Source: Paraburkholderia fynbosensis (lineage in GTDB: Bacteria; Pseudomonadota; Gammaproteobacteria; Burkholderiales; Burkholderiaceae). From it: DNA of 64,000 nucleotides. Made by a program: the position numbers and the translations under genes. Location of the stretch: assembly GCF_902859935.1 (NCBI RefSeq), contig NZ_CADIKI010000001.1:620001-684000 (forward strand), written 5' to 3'. Below are positions 35,438-45,197 of the stretch, in pieces (positions within the stretch are counted from its first letter, which is position 1; each line of letters opens with the position of its first letter). The notes under the pieces were generated by a model, which saw only the letters and a program-made list of their open reading frames with translations, was not told where the DNA came from and made no database searches.

Positions 35438-36424
35438 CTACGACACGACCGCGAGCGATGCCTGCGCCGTGGCCGTCTCTTCGCGTACAGGACACTCGCC
35501 CATGATGTGCTTCCCGTCGTCCGGGTCGAGCATTTCGACCAGATAATCGACGAATGCGCGCACGGCCGGCACCATCCCCTGGCGTGACAGGAATACGGCG
35601 TACAACTGCGGCGTCGGAAAGGTCCAGCCCGGCATCACCGGCGACAACTGTCCCGTGCGCAATGCGGCGCCATACATCATCTCTGGCAGCGCGGCGATGC
35701 CGACGCCGGCGAGTACCGCTTCACGAATCGTCATCAGATCGGCGGTCACGAGACGCGGCTCATGTTCGTGCGCGTGACGCGTGCCGTCGGGCGAGATCAG
35801 GTTGTAGACGTGGCGGCCGTCGCCGGTCGGCACGTCTAGCGTTTCGAAGCGGTTCAGATCGGTGGGCGTGAGCGGGGGCGCATTCTGCTGCAGCAGACTC
35901 GGTGCACCGACCAGCATCTGCTGCGTACGCCACAGTGGCCGCACCACGATGTTGGCGTTTTCCGGCGGATCGGAACGCACCCGCAGCGCGACGTCGATCG
36001 AGTCCTCGAACAGGTCGACCACGCGGTTCGTCACCCGCATCACCACTTTCACTTCCGGATAGCGGTGCATGAATTCCGGCAGGATCGTCGACAGGATCGT
36101 CTGCGAGACCGTGACCGGCACGCTCACTCGCACGGTGCCGCGCGGCGACGAGCGCAGTTGCTGTACGACGTTGACCGCCGCCGCCGCCTCGCTCAGCATC
36201 GCCTGACAGTGCTGATAAAACAGGTGGCCGGCCTCGGTCAGCGCGAGCTTGCGCGTGGAGCGCTGCAGCAGGCGTACCCCCAACGACGCTTCGAGCTCCG
36301 TCAAACGGCGCGACAGGCGCGACTTCGAGATTCCCAGCACCCGCTCGGCGGCGGAAAAACCGCCATGTTCGACGACCTGCGAAAAGTACATCAGGTCATT
36401 CAGGTTGTGTGAATCGATCTTCAT
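35438..36424 (-). CDS. LysR-family regulator divergent from pirin gene
   Basis: 328 residues from ATG 36424; the frame upstream to 36559 crosses the divergent promoter. HTH: LNDLMYFSQVVEHGGFSAAE then ISKSRLSRRLTELEASLGVR. The C terminus carries an extra tail of about 30 residues (GECPVREETATAQASLAVVS) beyond the normal effector domain. It diverges from the pirin gene, a common LysR/pirin pairing in Burkholderiaceae, and probably regulates it. Confidence 0.88.
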   Translation of the reverse strand: MKIDSHNLNDLMYFSQVVEHGGFSAAERVLGISKSRLSRRLTELEASLGVRLLQRSTRKLALTEAGHLFYQHCQAMLSEAAAAVNVVQQLRSSPRGTVRVSVPVTVSQTILSTILPEFMHRYPEVKVVMRVTNRVVDLFEDSIDVALRVRSDPPENANIVVRPLWRTQQMLVGAPSLLQQNAPPLTPTDLNRFETLDVPTGDGRHVYNLISPDGTRHAHEHEPRLVTADLMTIREAVLAGVGIAALPEMMYGAALRTGQLSPVMPGWTFPTPQLYAVFLSRQGMVPAVRAFVDYLVEMLDPDDGKHIMGECPVREETATAQASLAVVS

Positions 36425-36546
36425 CTCATCGTTCCAGTAATAGAACAATCCATTGTGCGACGGTGGCTGGCACCGCTGAAAACGGTCCCTATAATAGCCC
36501 CATGTTTCAAAAATGACGCTATTCCCCATTTTTAGAGGTGATATTG

Positions 36547-37425
36547 ATGAGCACGACACGCACGATCGAACGCACGTTTCCCGCCGTTCGCACGACCGAG
36601 GGCGGCGGCTTTATCGTCCACCGCCCGTTTCCCACCCGCTTGCTGATGGACTTCGATCCGTTCCTGCTGCTCGATGAAATGGGCCCGATCGACTACGCGC
36701 CGGGCGAGGCCAAAGGCGCGCCCGATCATCCGCACCGCGGCTTCGAAACGGTCACTTACGTGCTGGAGGGGCAGTTCGGCCACAAGGATTCGGCGGGGCA
36801 TTCGGGCACCCTGCATGCCGGCGACGTGCAATGGATGACCGCCGGCGCGGGCGTCGTGCACAGCGAGATGCCAGACCCGTCGTTCGTGCGCACGGGCGGC
36901 CGCGTGCACGGCCTGCAGTTGTGGGTGAATCTGCCGCGTCGCGACAAAATGATCGCGCCGCGCTACCAGGAAATACCGTCGGCGAGCATTCCGGTCGCGA
37001 CGTCCGCGGACGGCAAGGTGCGCGTCAAGGTGATCGCCGGTGAAGCGCTCGGCGTGAAGGCCGCAATCGAAACTCGCACGCCGATCCTGTATCAGCATTT
37101 CTCTCTGCAGCCCAGCGCGACGATCCGGCAACCGGTGCCAGCCGATTATCGCGTGTTCGCGTATGGCCTGTCCGGCAAGGGCTTCTATGGCGAGGGTGAA
37201 GCACGCCAGTTGATCAACGCCCAACAGATGGTCGTGTTCCAGAACGATGGCGACATGGTCACGCTGAGCGCCGGCGAAGAGCCGCTCGAAGTGCTGCTGC
37301 TGGGTGGCGTCCCGCTGAAGGAGCCGGTGGTGCGCTATGGCCCGTTCGTCATGAATACCGAGGACGAGATCCGCCAAGCCGTCCTTGACTATCAGGCCGG
37401 CCGCATGGGCGAGATCACGCACTGA
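36547..37425 (+). CDS. pirin family protein (quercetinase-like)
   Basis: 292 residues with two cupin domains. The pirin metal ligands are visible as H61 and H63 (APDHPHRGFETV), H105 and E107 (GAGVVHSEMPD). Bacterial pirins bind iron and some have quercetin 2,3-dioxygenase activity. The start at ATG 36547 has AGAGG upstream. It is divergent from a LysR gene. Confidence 0.9.
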   Translation: MSTTRTIERTFPAVRTTEGGGFIVHRPFPTRLLMDFDPFLLLDEMGPIDYAPGEAKGAPDHPHRGFETVTYVLEGQFGHKDSAGHSGTLHAGDVQWMTAGAGVVHSEMPDPSFVRTGGRVHGLQLWVNLPRRDKMIAPRYQEIPSASIPVATSADGKVRVKVIAGEALGVKAAIETRTPILYQHFSLQPSATIRQPVPADYRVFAYGLSGKGFYGEGEARQLINAQQMVVFQNDGDMVTLSAGEEPLEVLLLGGVPLKEPVVRYGPFVMNTEDEIRQAVLDYQAGRMGEITH

Positions 37426-37695
37426 GTGGACGGCGTCGGCGGCCCGCGGCGATCACGTGGCGGCCATAGCTTGCCGCCGCCTTAGCGATGAGTGCGGCCA
37501 CCAGCAACACGAGCGCGACGCGGAAAGCCTCCGGCGCGGGCCCGCGCCGGTTGCATTCGACCCGCACACACCTCACCCCCAGGCGCGAAGGCCGGCAATT
37601 TCGGTCACAATAGCGTCTCATGCCGCGCGCCGCGGCGCTTCATCGAATGAGGCTCGGCGCGCGGCGATTTTCCGTCCTGTCCAGGAGCCGCACGC

Positions 37696-38094
37696 ATGAC
37701 AGAGCCTACCGTCACCGCCCATATCGGTTCGACGAATTTCCAGGTCATTTTCGACGACGGCAAGCACACGTGGGTCGCCGACGAACCGGAGTCGCTCGGC
37801 GGCGGCGACCGCGGGCCGACGCCCGTTTCACTGCTGCTATCGAGCCTCGGCGCCTGCACGTCGATCACGCTGAAGATGTACGCTCAGCGCAAGGAGTGGC
37901 CGCTGACGGATGTGCGCGTGACCCTGTCGATCGAAACCGGCGACGCGGGCACGGCCATCGACCGCAAGATCGTGCTCGAGGGCGATCTGTCCGACGAGCA
38001 GCGGGAACGGCTCTTGCAAATCGCCAATGCGTGTCCGGTCCACAAGATCCTTACGCATTCGATCACGATCCGCTCGGGTCTCGCCGTCGCGTAA
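37696..38094 (+). CDS. OsmC/Ohr-family peroxidase-like protein
   Basis: 132 residues. Both redox cysteines of the family are present, C54 ([15 protein letters not shown]) and C113 ([10 protein letters not shown]). The family reduces organic hydroperoxides. The sequence is closest to the OsmC-like branch rather than Ohr, since CPVHKIL replaces the Ohr CPYS-type motif. AGGAG lies upstream of the ATG. Its placement in an iron block fits defence against iron-driven peroxide damage, as inference. Confidence 0.88.
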   Translation: MTEPTVTAHIGSTNFQVIFDDGKHTWVADEPESLGGGDRGPTPVSLLLSSLGACTSITLKMYAQRKEWPLTDVRVTLSIETGDAGTAIDRKIVLEGDLSDEQRERLLQIANACPVHKILTHSITIRSGLAVA

Positions 38095-38181
38095 CGCGGT
38101 GACGACATGAAAGGCACGCCCGCACTGACAGGGCAGTATGCAATCCGGCGCAACGCAACGCTTTCATAGGAAGCTGTCGAC

Positions 38182-38664
38182 TTGAATTTCGAACACCTTA
38201 TCCAGATCAACGATCCGTTGAATCCCTTTGTCGACTCGATGACCCGCGAGCAGTTGTGGGAGGGGCTCGTGCTGCGCGCCGAGCAGCCGCAACTATTCGT
38301 GATCGGGCTCGACAGCTGCACGATTCTGTCGCGCGAAGGCAATGTCCTCGAACGGGAATTGCACTACGGCCAGGCCACCGTGCGCGATCGCGTCACGCTG
38401 CAGGCGAGCCAGAGCGTGCGCTACGACATCCTGCCGACTGAAGACTACGTCGGCGGCTCGCTGACAATGACCATCGAACAGCCGGACGAACTGCAACTGT
38501 TCCTGCGTTTCGAGTACGCGACCACGCTGCCCGTCTCCACCGACCAGGACGCCGTGCAGACGCAGGAAATCGTGAAGTCGGCGTATCGGGAGAATGACAT
38601 CGATACCGTACGGCTGATCCGTCAGTACGTGCAGACCAAGCAGGAGCCCGGTTCGCTGCATTGA
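38182..38664 (+). CDS. DUF1857 (AtaL-like) SRPBCC-fold protein
   Basis: 160 residues from a TTG start with AGGAAG about nine bases upstream; no ATG gives a better start. It begins LNFEHLIQINDPLNPFVDSM followed by TREQLWEGLVLRAE and ends in YRENDIDTVRLIRQY, the DUF1857 pattern with a START-like helix-grip fold. The function is not known; ligand binding is assumed from the fold. Confidence 0.82.
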   Translation: MNFEHLIQINDPLNPFVDSMTREQLWEGLVLRAEQPQLFVIGLDSCTILSREGNVLERELHYGQATVRDRVTLQASQSVRYDILPTEDYVGGSLTMTIEQPDELQLFLRFEYATTLPVSTDQDAVQTQEIVKSAYRENDIDTVRLIRQYVQTKQEPGSLH

Positions 38665-38801
38665 ATTGCGCGCGGGCGCCTGCCCGGGCCGCCGCCGCGC
38701 TTGTCTTGCGAGCCGCCCGCTGAAGGCGGCCTCTCGCCCCTTTTCCCTGCTCGTTCAGGCGGCTATCAAGACGAAAATCCGATGAATTTCGCTCGCTTGT
38801 A

Positions 38802-38820
38802 AATGGTAATGGTTATCATT
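38802..38820 (+). promoter_or_regulatory. Fur-like box upstream of hemP
   Basis: AATGGTAATGGTTATCATT resembles the Fur consensus, with the dyad around GGTAATGGTTATCAT. It lies 40 bases before the hemP ATG. Confidence 0.68.
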
Positions 38821-38859
38821 TAGAATAAATCCACCGAATCGACGAACAAGCCAGAACGA

Positions 38860-39120
38860 ATGAACGATCTCAACCGCCCTTCCACGCTCAGCCTGCGCCG
38901 CCCGGCGGCCGCGCTGACCAGCCGCCCCAAATCGTCGACGGCGAGCACTTCGGCCGCCAAGCCCGCTGCGGAGCGTGCAAACGGCTCGAGCGAGACATCG
39001 GAACGGGTCGTGCGCAGCGACGCATTGCTGCAGGGCCATAGTCACATCAGCATCGTGCATAACGGCGAAACCTATCAGCTGCGTGCCACGCGCTTAGGCA
39101 AGCTGATCCTGACCAAGTAG
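38860..39120 (+). CDS. hemP: HemP/HmuP hemin uptake protein
   Basis: 86 residues. The C-terminal half is the HemP domain (ISIVHNGETYQLRATRLGKL followed by ILTK); the N-terminal half is a low-complexity Ser/Ala/Lys extension. HemP/HmuP proteins are iron-regulated activators or accessories for heme-receptor genes. Here no heme receptor or hmuSTUV genes follow; instead the convergent ftrABCD operon comes next. A Fur-like box sits upstream. Confidence 0.88.
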   Translation: MNDLNRPSTLSLRRPAAALTSRPKSSTASTSAAKPAAERANGSSETSERVVRSDALLQGHSHISIVHNGETYQLRATRLGKLILTK

Positions 39121-39330
39121 GAACGAAACAGAGGTAAGTACCGGGTATTGTGGGGACCACCTCCTCGAGAGGTGTTGGGCATTAGCCAGCCACGACGGCT
39201 TGCACGTGAGAACTAGACCCCTTCGTGCAGACACCAAGCCAGCCGTCGCAGCCAGCCAGGCCGCTTTTTTGGTTCTCACCCAACGCGGAGGCACGAAAAC
39301 GCCGTGTGTCGCTCAGCAGAAAAGGAAAAA
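39121..39330. other. intergenic region with inverted repeats behind hemP
   Basis: GTGAGAAC (about 39208-39215) and GTTCTCAC (about 39280-39287) form an inverted pair enclosing a region with further imperfect pairing (CGACGGCTTG against CAAGCCAGCCGTCG). No protein-coding signal. It could be a hemP 3' structure or small RNA. Confidence 0.35.
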
Positions 39331-39361
39331 GCCGTGGGATGAATGTCATCCCACGGCTTTT
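39331..39361. terminator. bidirectional terminator between hemP and ftrD
   Basis: Twelve-base perfect stem GCCGTGGGATGA (39331-39342) and TCATCCCACGGC (39346-39357) with loop ATG, A run on the left and T run on the right. It can stop transcription from both converging units. Confidence 0.9.
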
Positions 39362-39399
39362 TGCTTGTCCGGCAGCCCGGAACCCGACGTTGTTCCAGC

Positions 39400-40806
39400 C
39401 TACTTCGAAGCCCAGCCCCAGAACATCAGCCACCACGCGCTATCGACCACGGCCAGCGCCGCGGCGAACCAGAGCATCGCGAGGCCGCGCTGCACGAAGC
39501 GCTCGCTATAGCGGCGCGTGACGAGCCAGGCAAGCCGTGCGCTCCACAGATTGGCGATCGCCAGAATCGTGATGCGCAAATCCGACGCCCACCACAGCGA
39601 CACATGCTCCGCGCGCAGCAGCGACAGCGTGGTAGCCGACAGCCCAAGGAACACGCCCGCGCCGGCGATCGGAATCAGCGCCTGCGTCAGATGATGCAGA
39701 CGCACCGCGCTGAATCGTCCGAGCATGCGCGTCGCGCCCGTTAGCAACAGCAGCAGCGCGGTGCCGTACACCAGCGCCGTCGCTAGGATGTAACCGATCA
39801 CCATCGTGCCGTCGAGCCACGAAAACACGTCGTTCTGCTCGGGGTAATGCGTGAACAGGAACCACGGCGCGTTGGTGTCGAGCGGCCAGGTGATGTCGTG
39901 ATCGACCAGCCACGTCGCGAAGAACATCTTCAGGTCGATGAACCAGCGCGAGGCGGTCCAGTGGAATGCGCCGATCGCAATGCCGAGCAGGCCGTACAGG
40001 ATCAACGCGGTGTCCCACGGGTTCGCCTGCTTGTCGCCCAATTGCACGACTTCCGACGACGGCGCGCGCCACGTCAGCGCTATCGCGTCGCGGTGTCCGC
40101 TGCACCGGCCGCACATATGGCAGTCCGACGCACCCTTCATATTGCGCAACGGCACGAGCGGTGCGCAATTGATCGGAATCACGCGATGGCCATGCTCGCC
40201 GTTCTTGTAAGAACGGCGCCACGCGTCTTCGTCGACCTTGTAGTGGAACGGCGCGAGGCGCGCCAGAAGCGAAAAAACCCCGTTGACGGGGCACAGATAC
40301 TTGCACCAGACACGCTTCTCCCGCCCGTATAGCAAGCCGATGATCATCGCCGCGAAGGTCGAGCCGCCGAGCACCAGCAGCACGGCCTTCGGATACTGGT
40401 ACACGCTCACCATCTGACCATAGATGGTCGTGATGCCGAACGCGACGAATGGCCAGCCGCCCCAGCGCATCCAGCGTGGAATGGCCCAGCCGCGGCCGAA
40501 CTTGCTGGCGAATTCGGCGAGCGCGCCTTCCGGACAGAGCACGCCGCACCAGACCCGGCCGAGCATCACCATCGACAGCAACACGAACGGCCACCAGATG
40601 CCCCAGAACACGAACTGCGCGGCAAGCGTCAGGTTGTTCCACAGATGCGCGGTGTCGTCCGGCAGCGGCATCACCGCCGGCACGATGATGAGGAACGCGT
40701 AGAGCGCCACCACGACCCACTGAATGCCGCGGATGACGGTGCCGTGACGCTGCATCCATTGTCCGGCCGCCGCGAGGCGCCCGGGGCGGGTCATGACGGT
40801 GCTCAT
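39400..40806 (-). CDS. ftrD: FtrD-like membrane polyferredoxin of ferrous iron uptake
   Basis: 468 residues, with multiple helices and NapH/RdxA-type ferredoxin motifs: RVWCGVLCPEGALAEF, RVWCKYLCPVNGVFSLLARL, and a cluster site NMKGASDCHMCGRCSGH. In FtrABCD systems this subunit is proposed to shuttle electrons that recycle iron during uptake. ATG 40806 overlaps the ftrC stop as ATGA. It is the last gene of the ftrABCD order. Confidence 0.87.
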   Translation of the reverse strand: MSTVMTRPGRLAAAGQWMQRHGTVIRGIQWVVVALYAFLIIVPAVMPLPDDTAHLWNNLTLAAQFVFWGIWWPFVLLSMVMLGRVWCGVLCPEGALAEFASKFGRGWAIPRWMRWGGWPFVAFGITTIYGQMVSVYQYPKAVLLVLGGSTFAAMIIGLLYGREKRVWCKYLCPVNGVFSLLARLAPFHYKVDEDAWRRSYKNGEHGHRVIPINCAPLVPLRNMKGASDCHMCGRCSGHRDAIALTWRAPSSEVVQLGDKQANPWDTALILYGLLGIAIGAFHWTASRWFIDLKMFFATWLVDHDITWPLDTNAPWFLFTHYPEQNDVFSWLDGTMVIGYILATALVYGTALLLLLTGATRMLGRFSAVRLHHLTQALIPIAGAGVFLGLSATTLSLLRAEHVSLWWASDLRITILAIANLWSARLAWLVTRRYSERFVQRGLAMLWFAAALAVVDSAWWLMFWGWASK

Positions 40807-41648
40807 GCCGCGCGTCCCGCTGTCCGCTGCACCGGCTTGCGATTCGCCCGGCGCACCAGCAGATAGACCACCGCCCAGTACGCCGCGTACGCCAGCAGAT
40901 TCATCAGCGCCGGATGAGCGCGATAGCCAGTCAGCGTCGAAACCAGGGAACCGAAGGTGCTCGAGTCGTCGAGGATCGCCGAGGAATTCCACATCTGGTC
41001 GACGAGCGTCGGCAGGATTTCCTTGTCGATCAGCTTGTCGACACCGGTCTGGAACAGACCGGCGCCAAGGAACAGCAGCATGATTTCGGTGACGCGGAAA
41101 AAGAGCCGCCACGAGAAGATCTTGCCGCCCAGCTGCAGCAGGTAGAACGTGAGGAACGCGAGACCGAGGCCCATCACGACCGCGAGCATCTGGCTGCCGT
41201 CCACGTGGCCCGACTGGCCGAAGCCGAGGCCGTACAGGAAGATCACCGTTTCGCTGCCTTCACGCGCGATCGCCAGTGCGACCAGCAACGCGACACCCCA
41301 CCAGTTCGAATCGCGCTGACTCTTTTGCAGCGACTGTTCCATGTCGCGCTTCAAGGTCCGGCCGTGCTGCTTCATCCACAGCACCATCTGCACGATCAGC
41401 ACGCAGGCGACCAGCACCATCGCGGTCTGGAAATAATCCTGCGCGTCACCGGAAAGCACTTCGGTGAAGCCCACCAGCGCCGCGCCGAGGGCGACCGCCG
41501 CGATCACACCGGCCGCGACGCCGCCCCACAGGTACGGCAAGCCGCGGCGCGCATCGTCGTCGCCGTTTTTCAACCACGCGTACAGGATGCCGACGACCAG
41601 CAAGGCCTCGACGCTTTCCCGCCACACGATGAACAGAATCTGCCCCAT
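40803..41648 (-). CDS. ftrC: FtrC iron permease (FTR1/EfeU family)
   Basis: 281 residues with seven helices. Two REXXE iron-relay motifs typical of FTR1 permeases are visible: RESVE at residues 10-14 and REGSE at 129-133. ATG 41648 (MGQILFIVWRESVEALL) gives the usual N terminus; the upstream frame is not needed. It lies between ftrB and ftrD and is translationally coupled with ftrD. Confidence 0.93.
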   Translation of the reverse strand: MGQILFIVWRESVEALLVVGILYAWLKNGDDDARRGLPYLWGGVAAGVIAAVALGAALVGFTEVLSGDAQDYFQTAMVLVACVLIVQMVLWMKQHGRTLKRDMEQSLQKSQRDSNWWGVALLVALAIAREGSETVIFLYGLGFGQSGHVDGSQMLAVVMGLGLAFLTFYLLQLGGKIFSWRLFFRVTEIMLLFLGAGLFQTGVDKLIDKEILPTLVDQMWNSSAILDDSSTFGSLVSTLTGYRAHPALMNLLAYAAYWAVVYLLVRRANRKPVQRTAGRAA

Positions 41649-41733
41649 CCACGCTCTCCCTTCGTTCCTTCTACCGCTCACTGCCTGAAAAAGAATGCGG
41701 CGCCCCGTAGTCGCGCGCCTGCATTCCAGGCCA

Positions 41734-42066
41734 TTACTTCGCGACGATCACACCCTGCGCCTGCTGGTGGAAATCGTCGAAAAACTTGTATTCGCCCGGC
41801 TCGAGCGGAGCAATGACGACGAACGAATCCGCGCCCGGCGCCAACACCTTCTCTTTACGCAACTGCACGCTTTCGAATTCGGCAGCGCCTTTGCCGGTGT
41901 TGCGCACTTCGATCTTGATGCGCTGCCCCGCCGGCACTTCGATGCGCGCCGGGGTGAGCTTGCCGTCGTTCATTTCCAGCTTGAAGGTCGGCAGGTCGGC
42001 TGCGTGGGCCGCGCCCGCGAGCAACGCCGTAGCGGCGAGCAGCGCGATCTTTCGGTCAATTCTCAT
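41734..42066 (-). CDS. ftrB: FtrB periplasmic cupredoxin-like protein
   Basis: 110 residues with a signal peptide (MRIDRKIALLAATALLAGAA, cleavage after AHA). The mature part is a cupredoxin fold (FKLEMNDGKLTPARIEVPAG followed by QRIKIEVRN, and PLEPGEYKFFDDFHQQAQG). No Cys for a blue-copper site is present, in line with FtrB-like proteins thought to oxidise or bind iron for the FtrC permease. GGAAAGG lies upstream of ATG 42066. Confidence 0.87.
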   Translation of the reverse strand: MRIDRKIALLAATALLAGAAHAADLPTFKLEMNDGKLTPARIEVPAGQRIKIEVRNTGKGAAEFESVQLRKEKVLAPGADSFVVIAPLEPGEYKFFDDFHQQAQGVIVAK

Positions 42067-42218
42067 TAGCCTTTCCAGAAATCGCGGCGCGCCGACGTCG
42101 ATCATCGGCGCCCCGCCTGTGCTGCATTCACTGATTCGCCCAATCGTCGCCGCCCGGCCATGCGCTCGAATGGGGGCCTGACGGCATGACCGGCGGCTAA
42201 TCCACCACGATCGGCGGA

Positions 42219-42767
42219 TCAGTAACCGCCCTTCTTGCCGATACCGGCGAAGGTGAAGTCATAGTCGAGCGTGAACGGCTTGAACCACGGGCCCACGCCG
42301 GTTTCCTTGTCGACGTGGCGGCCGAAAGCCATGTGGCCAGTCTGCATCGGCGGTTCGACGATCAGCTTCAGGTGATACTTGCCCGGGCCTTGCAGCTTGA
42401 CGTTGTCGCCGTAGTGCGGGCCGTCGTTGGCGACCATCGCCATCATGTCGCCCTTCTGCGTCTGATTCGAACCGGCTTTCGTCAGCTCGTAGCGAATTTG
42501 CAGATAGGGCATCCAGTCGCCTTCGGCGAAACCGGTCGGATTGTTCTTGACGGCGTGGATATCCGCTTCGAGGTGGATGTCCGAATCCGATGCCTTACGC
42601 ATCATGCCTTCTGGTTCCATGGTGATTGGCTGCAGGTACACCGCGCCGATTTCCATGCCACCCTGAATCTGTTGCTTGCCGATCGGGTATTCCGCCGCCG
42701 TCGCCGACAAAGCCGCCACTGCGGCGAGCGCGGCTGCGCCGCCGCGCACAAATGAACAAATCCGCAT
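42219..42767 (-). CDS. ftrA: FtrA periplasmic iron-binding protein (P19/Tpd family)
   Basis: 182 residues with a signal peptide (AAALAAVAALSATAA, cleavage before EYPIG). P19-type motifs: GGMEIGAVYLQPITMEPEG, SDIHLEADIHAVKNNPTGF, and HMAFGRHVDKETGVGPWFKP. Met, His and Glu residues in these form the metal site of P19. AAGGAG precedes the ATG. It is the first gene of ftrABCD and lies downstream of a Fur-like box. Confidence 0.92.
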   Translation of the reverse strand: MRICSFVRGGAAALAAVAALSATAAEYPIGKQQIQGGMEIGAVYLQPITMEPEGMMRKASDSDIHLEADIHAVKNNPTGFAEGDWMPYLQIRYELTKAGSNQTQKGDMMAMVANDGPHYGDNVKLQGPGKYHLKLIVEPPMQTGHMAFGRHVDKETGVGPWFKPFTLDYDFTFAGIGKKGGY

Positions 42768-42895
42768 TGAAACTCCTTGTTTTTATCAGACTGAATCGAA
42801 CCCATTGGAACAGCGCGTCGGCGAGCCTGATGCGATGGCCCTCGCCTTTCGGCAGGCGATCGACCGGCCAGTGCAAATCGCCTACAAAAACATTA

Positions 42896-42914
42896 AATGC
42901 GAACCATTCTCAAT
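42896..42914 (-). promoter_or_regulatory. Fur-like box upstream of ftrA
   Basis: On the minus strand ATTGAGAATGGTTCGCATT is close to the inverted-repeat Fur site common in Burkholderia-type genomes (ATTGAGAAT arms). It lies 129 bases upstream of the ftrA start. Confidence 0.65.
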
Positions 42915-43103
42915 ATTGGGCGAGTTTATCATTGATCGCCAGGGAGAACAAATATCGACGTTCGCAAAGCCTTGTCGCAACAGGGCCTTAAGGCTGCTTT
43001 AAGAAAGCGCGTAGCGGGGGACGGCGGAGTGATCTGGGGAGGGGTGGGTCGCTGCAAGTTGACAGGGCGCGACAGCTTGCCGCGCCCTCAGGTGGAAAGA
43101 GGC

Positions 43104-45197
43104 TTATTCGACGCCCGAGACGTGATCGCCGACATTCGCGCCGAACACACGCTGGCGCAACAGCGCCAACTGGTCGCGAGTCTGCGCGGCCTTTTCGAAC
43201 TCGAGGTTCTTGGCGTGCTCCATCATCTGTTTTTCGAGACGCTTCAGTTCCTTGGCGAGTTGCTTCTCGGACATGTCCTCGAATTTCGCGCGCGTTTGCT
43301 GCTCCTTCAGTTCGGCGCGCGCGTCGTCGACGTTGTACACACCGTCGATGATGTCGCGAATCCGCTTGACCACCCCGCGTGGCGTAATGCCGTTCGCGAG
43401 GTTGAAGGCAATCTGCTTGGCGCGCCGCCGCTCGGTTTCGTCGATCGCGCGGCGCATCGAGTCCGTCACCTTGTCCGCATACAGGATCGCCTTGCCGTTC
43501 ACATTGCGCGCTGCCCGGCCGATGGTCTGGATCAGCGAGCGCTCGGCGCGCAGAAAACCTTCCTTGTCAGCGTCGAGAATCGCGACGAGCGACACCTCCG
43601 GAATATCCAGCCCTTCGCGCAGCAGGTTGATCCCGACCAGCACGTCGAAGGTGCCCAGCCGCAGATCGCGGATGATCTCGACCCGCTCCACCGTGTCGAT
43701 GTCACTATGCAGATAGCGCACCTTCACGCCGTGGTCGGCCAGAAACTCGGTCAACTGCTCAGCCATCCGCTTGGTCAGCACCGTGACCAGCACCCGGTCG
43801 CCCACCTTGACGCGCTCGTTGATCTCGCCGAGCACGTCGTCGACCTGGCTGCGCGCCGGACGCACCTCGATTTCCGGATCGACGAGGCCGGTCGGACGCA
43901 CCAGCTGCTCGGCGACCTGTCCGGCCGTTTTCTTCTCGTAATCCGCCGGCGTGGCCGACACGAACACGACCTGGCGCATCTTGCGCTCGAACTCGTTGAA
44001 CTTGAGCGGCCGGTTATCCAGCGCCGAGGGCAGGCGGAAACCGTAGTCGACCAGATTTTCCTTGCGCGCCCGGTCGCCGTTGTACATGCCGTTCAACTGC
44101 CCGATCAGCACGTGCGACTCGTCGAGCATCATGATGGCGTCCGGCGGCAGGTAATCGACCAGGGTCGGCGGCGGCTCGCCCGGCGCGGCGCCGGAAAAGT
44201 GCCGCGAGTAGTTCTCGATGCCCTTGCAGAAACCCAGTTCCTGCAACATTTCCAGGTCGAAGCGGGTGCGCTGTTCGAGCCGCTGCGCTTCGACGAGCTT
44301 GCCGTCGCTGTAAAAGAATTCGAGCCGCTCGCGCAATTCGCTCTTGATCGTTTCGACGGCACGCACGACAGTGTCGCGCGGCGTCACATAGTGCGACGAC
44401 GGATATACGGTGAAGCGAGGAATCTTCTGCCGCACGCGCCCGGTGAGCGGATCGAACAGTTGCAGCGTTTCGATTTCGTCGTCGAACAATTCAATGCGCA
44501 CCGCCATTTCGGCATGTTCGGCCGGGAAGATATCGATCGTGTCGCCGCGCACGCGGAACGAGCCGCGCTGGAAATCGGCTTCGTTGCGGTTGTACTGCAT
44601 TGCGATCAGCCGCGCGATGATGTCGCGCTGGCCGAGCTTGTCGCCCGTGCGCAGCGTCAGAATCATCTTGTGATACTCGGACGGATTGCCGATACCGTAA
44701 ATGGCCGACACCGTGCCGACGATCACCACGTCGCGCCGCTCCATCAGGCTCTTGGTAGCCGACAGCCGCATCTGCTCGATGTGCTCGTTGATCGAGGAGT
44801 CTTTCTCGATGAACAGGTCGCGCTGCGGCACGTACGCTTCAGGCTGGTAGTAGTCGTAGTACGAGACGAAGTACTCGACCGCATTGCGCGGAAAGAACTC
44901 GCGGAACTCCGAGTAAAGCTGCGCGGCGAGCGTCTTGTTCGGCGCAAACACCATCGCCGGGCGGCCGAGCCGCGCGATCGTGTTGGCCATCGTGAAGGTT
45001 TTGCCGGAGCCGGTCACGCCGAGCAGCGTCTGGAACGCCAGGCCGTCCTCGACGCCTTCGACGAGCGTGTCGATCGCCGTGGGCTGGTCGCCGGCGGGCG
45101 GGTACGGCTGGTAGAGCTGAAACGGCGAGCCTTCGAACGTGACGAATTTGGATTCGTCGAGCGTATCTTCGGCTTCAGTCAGATGTTGTTCGGACAT
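43104..45197 (-). CDS. uvrB: UvrABC excinuclease subunit B
   Basis: 697 residues. Walker A motif [20 protein letters not shown], the beta-hairpin [15 protein letters not shown] that inserts at lesions, the helicase motif MMLDESHV, and C-terminal UVR motif [20 protein letters not shown]. It verifies damage and positions UvrC. Start ATG 45197 ([13 protein letters not shown]); an upstream in-frame start at 45230 lacks support. No LexA box was seen near it, unlike E. coli. Confidence 0.97.
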   Translation of the reverse strand: MSEQHLTEAEDTLDESKFVTFEGSPFQLYQPYPPAGDQPTAIDTLVEGVEDGLAFQTLLGVTGSGKTFTMANTIARLGRPAMVFAPNKTLAAQLYSEFREFFPRNAVEYFVSYYDYYQPEAYVPQRDLFIEKDSSINEHIEQMRLSATKSLMERRDVVIVGTVSAIYGIGNPSEYHKMILTLRTGDKLGQRDIIARLIAMQYNRNEADFQRGSFRVRGDTIDIFPAEHAEMAVRIELFDDEIETLQLFDPLTGRVRQKIPRFTVYPSSHYVTPRDTVVRAVETIKSELRERLEFFYSDGKLVEAQRLEQRTRFDLEMLQELGFCKGIENYSRHFSGAAPGEPPPTLVDYLPPDAIMMLDESHVLIGQLNGMYNGDRARKENLVDYGFRLPSALDNRPLKFNEFERKMRQVVFVSATPADYEKKTAGQVAEQLVRPTGLVDPEIEVRPARSQVDDVLGEINERVKVGDRVLVTVLTKRMAEQLTEFLADHGVKVRYLHSDIDTVERVEIIRDLRLGTFDVLVGINLLREGLDIPEVSLVAILDADKEGFLRAERSLIQTIGRAARNVNGKAILYADKVTDSMRRAIDETERRRAKQIAFNLANGITPRGVVKRIRDIIDGVYNVDDARAELKEQQTRAKFEDMSEKQLAKELKRLEKQMMEHAKNLEFEKAAQTRDQLALLRQRVFGANVGDHVSGVE

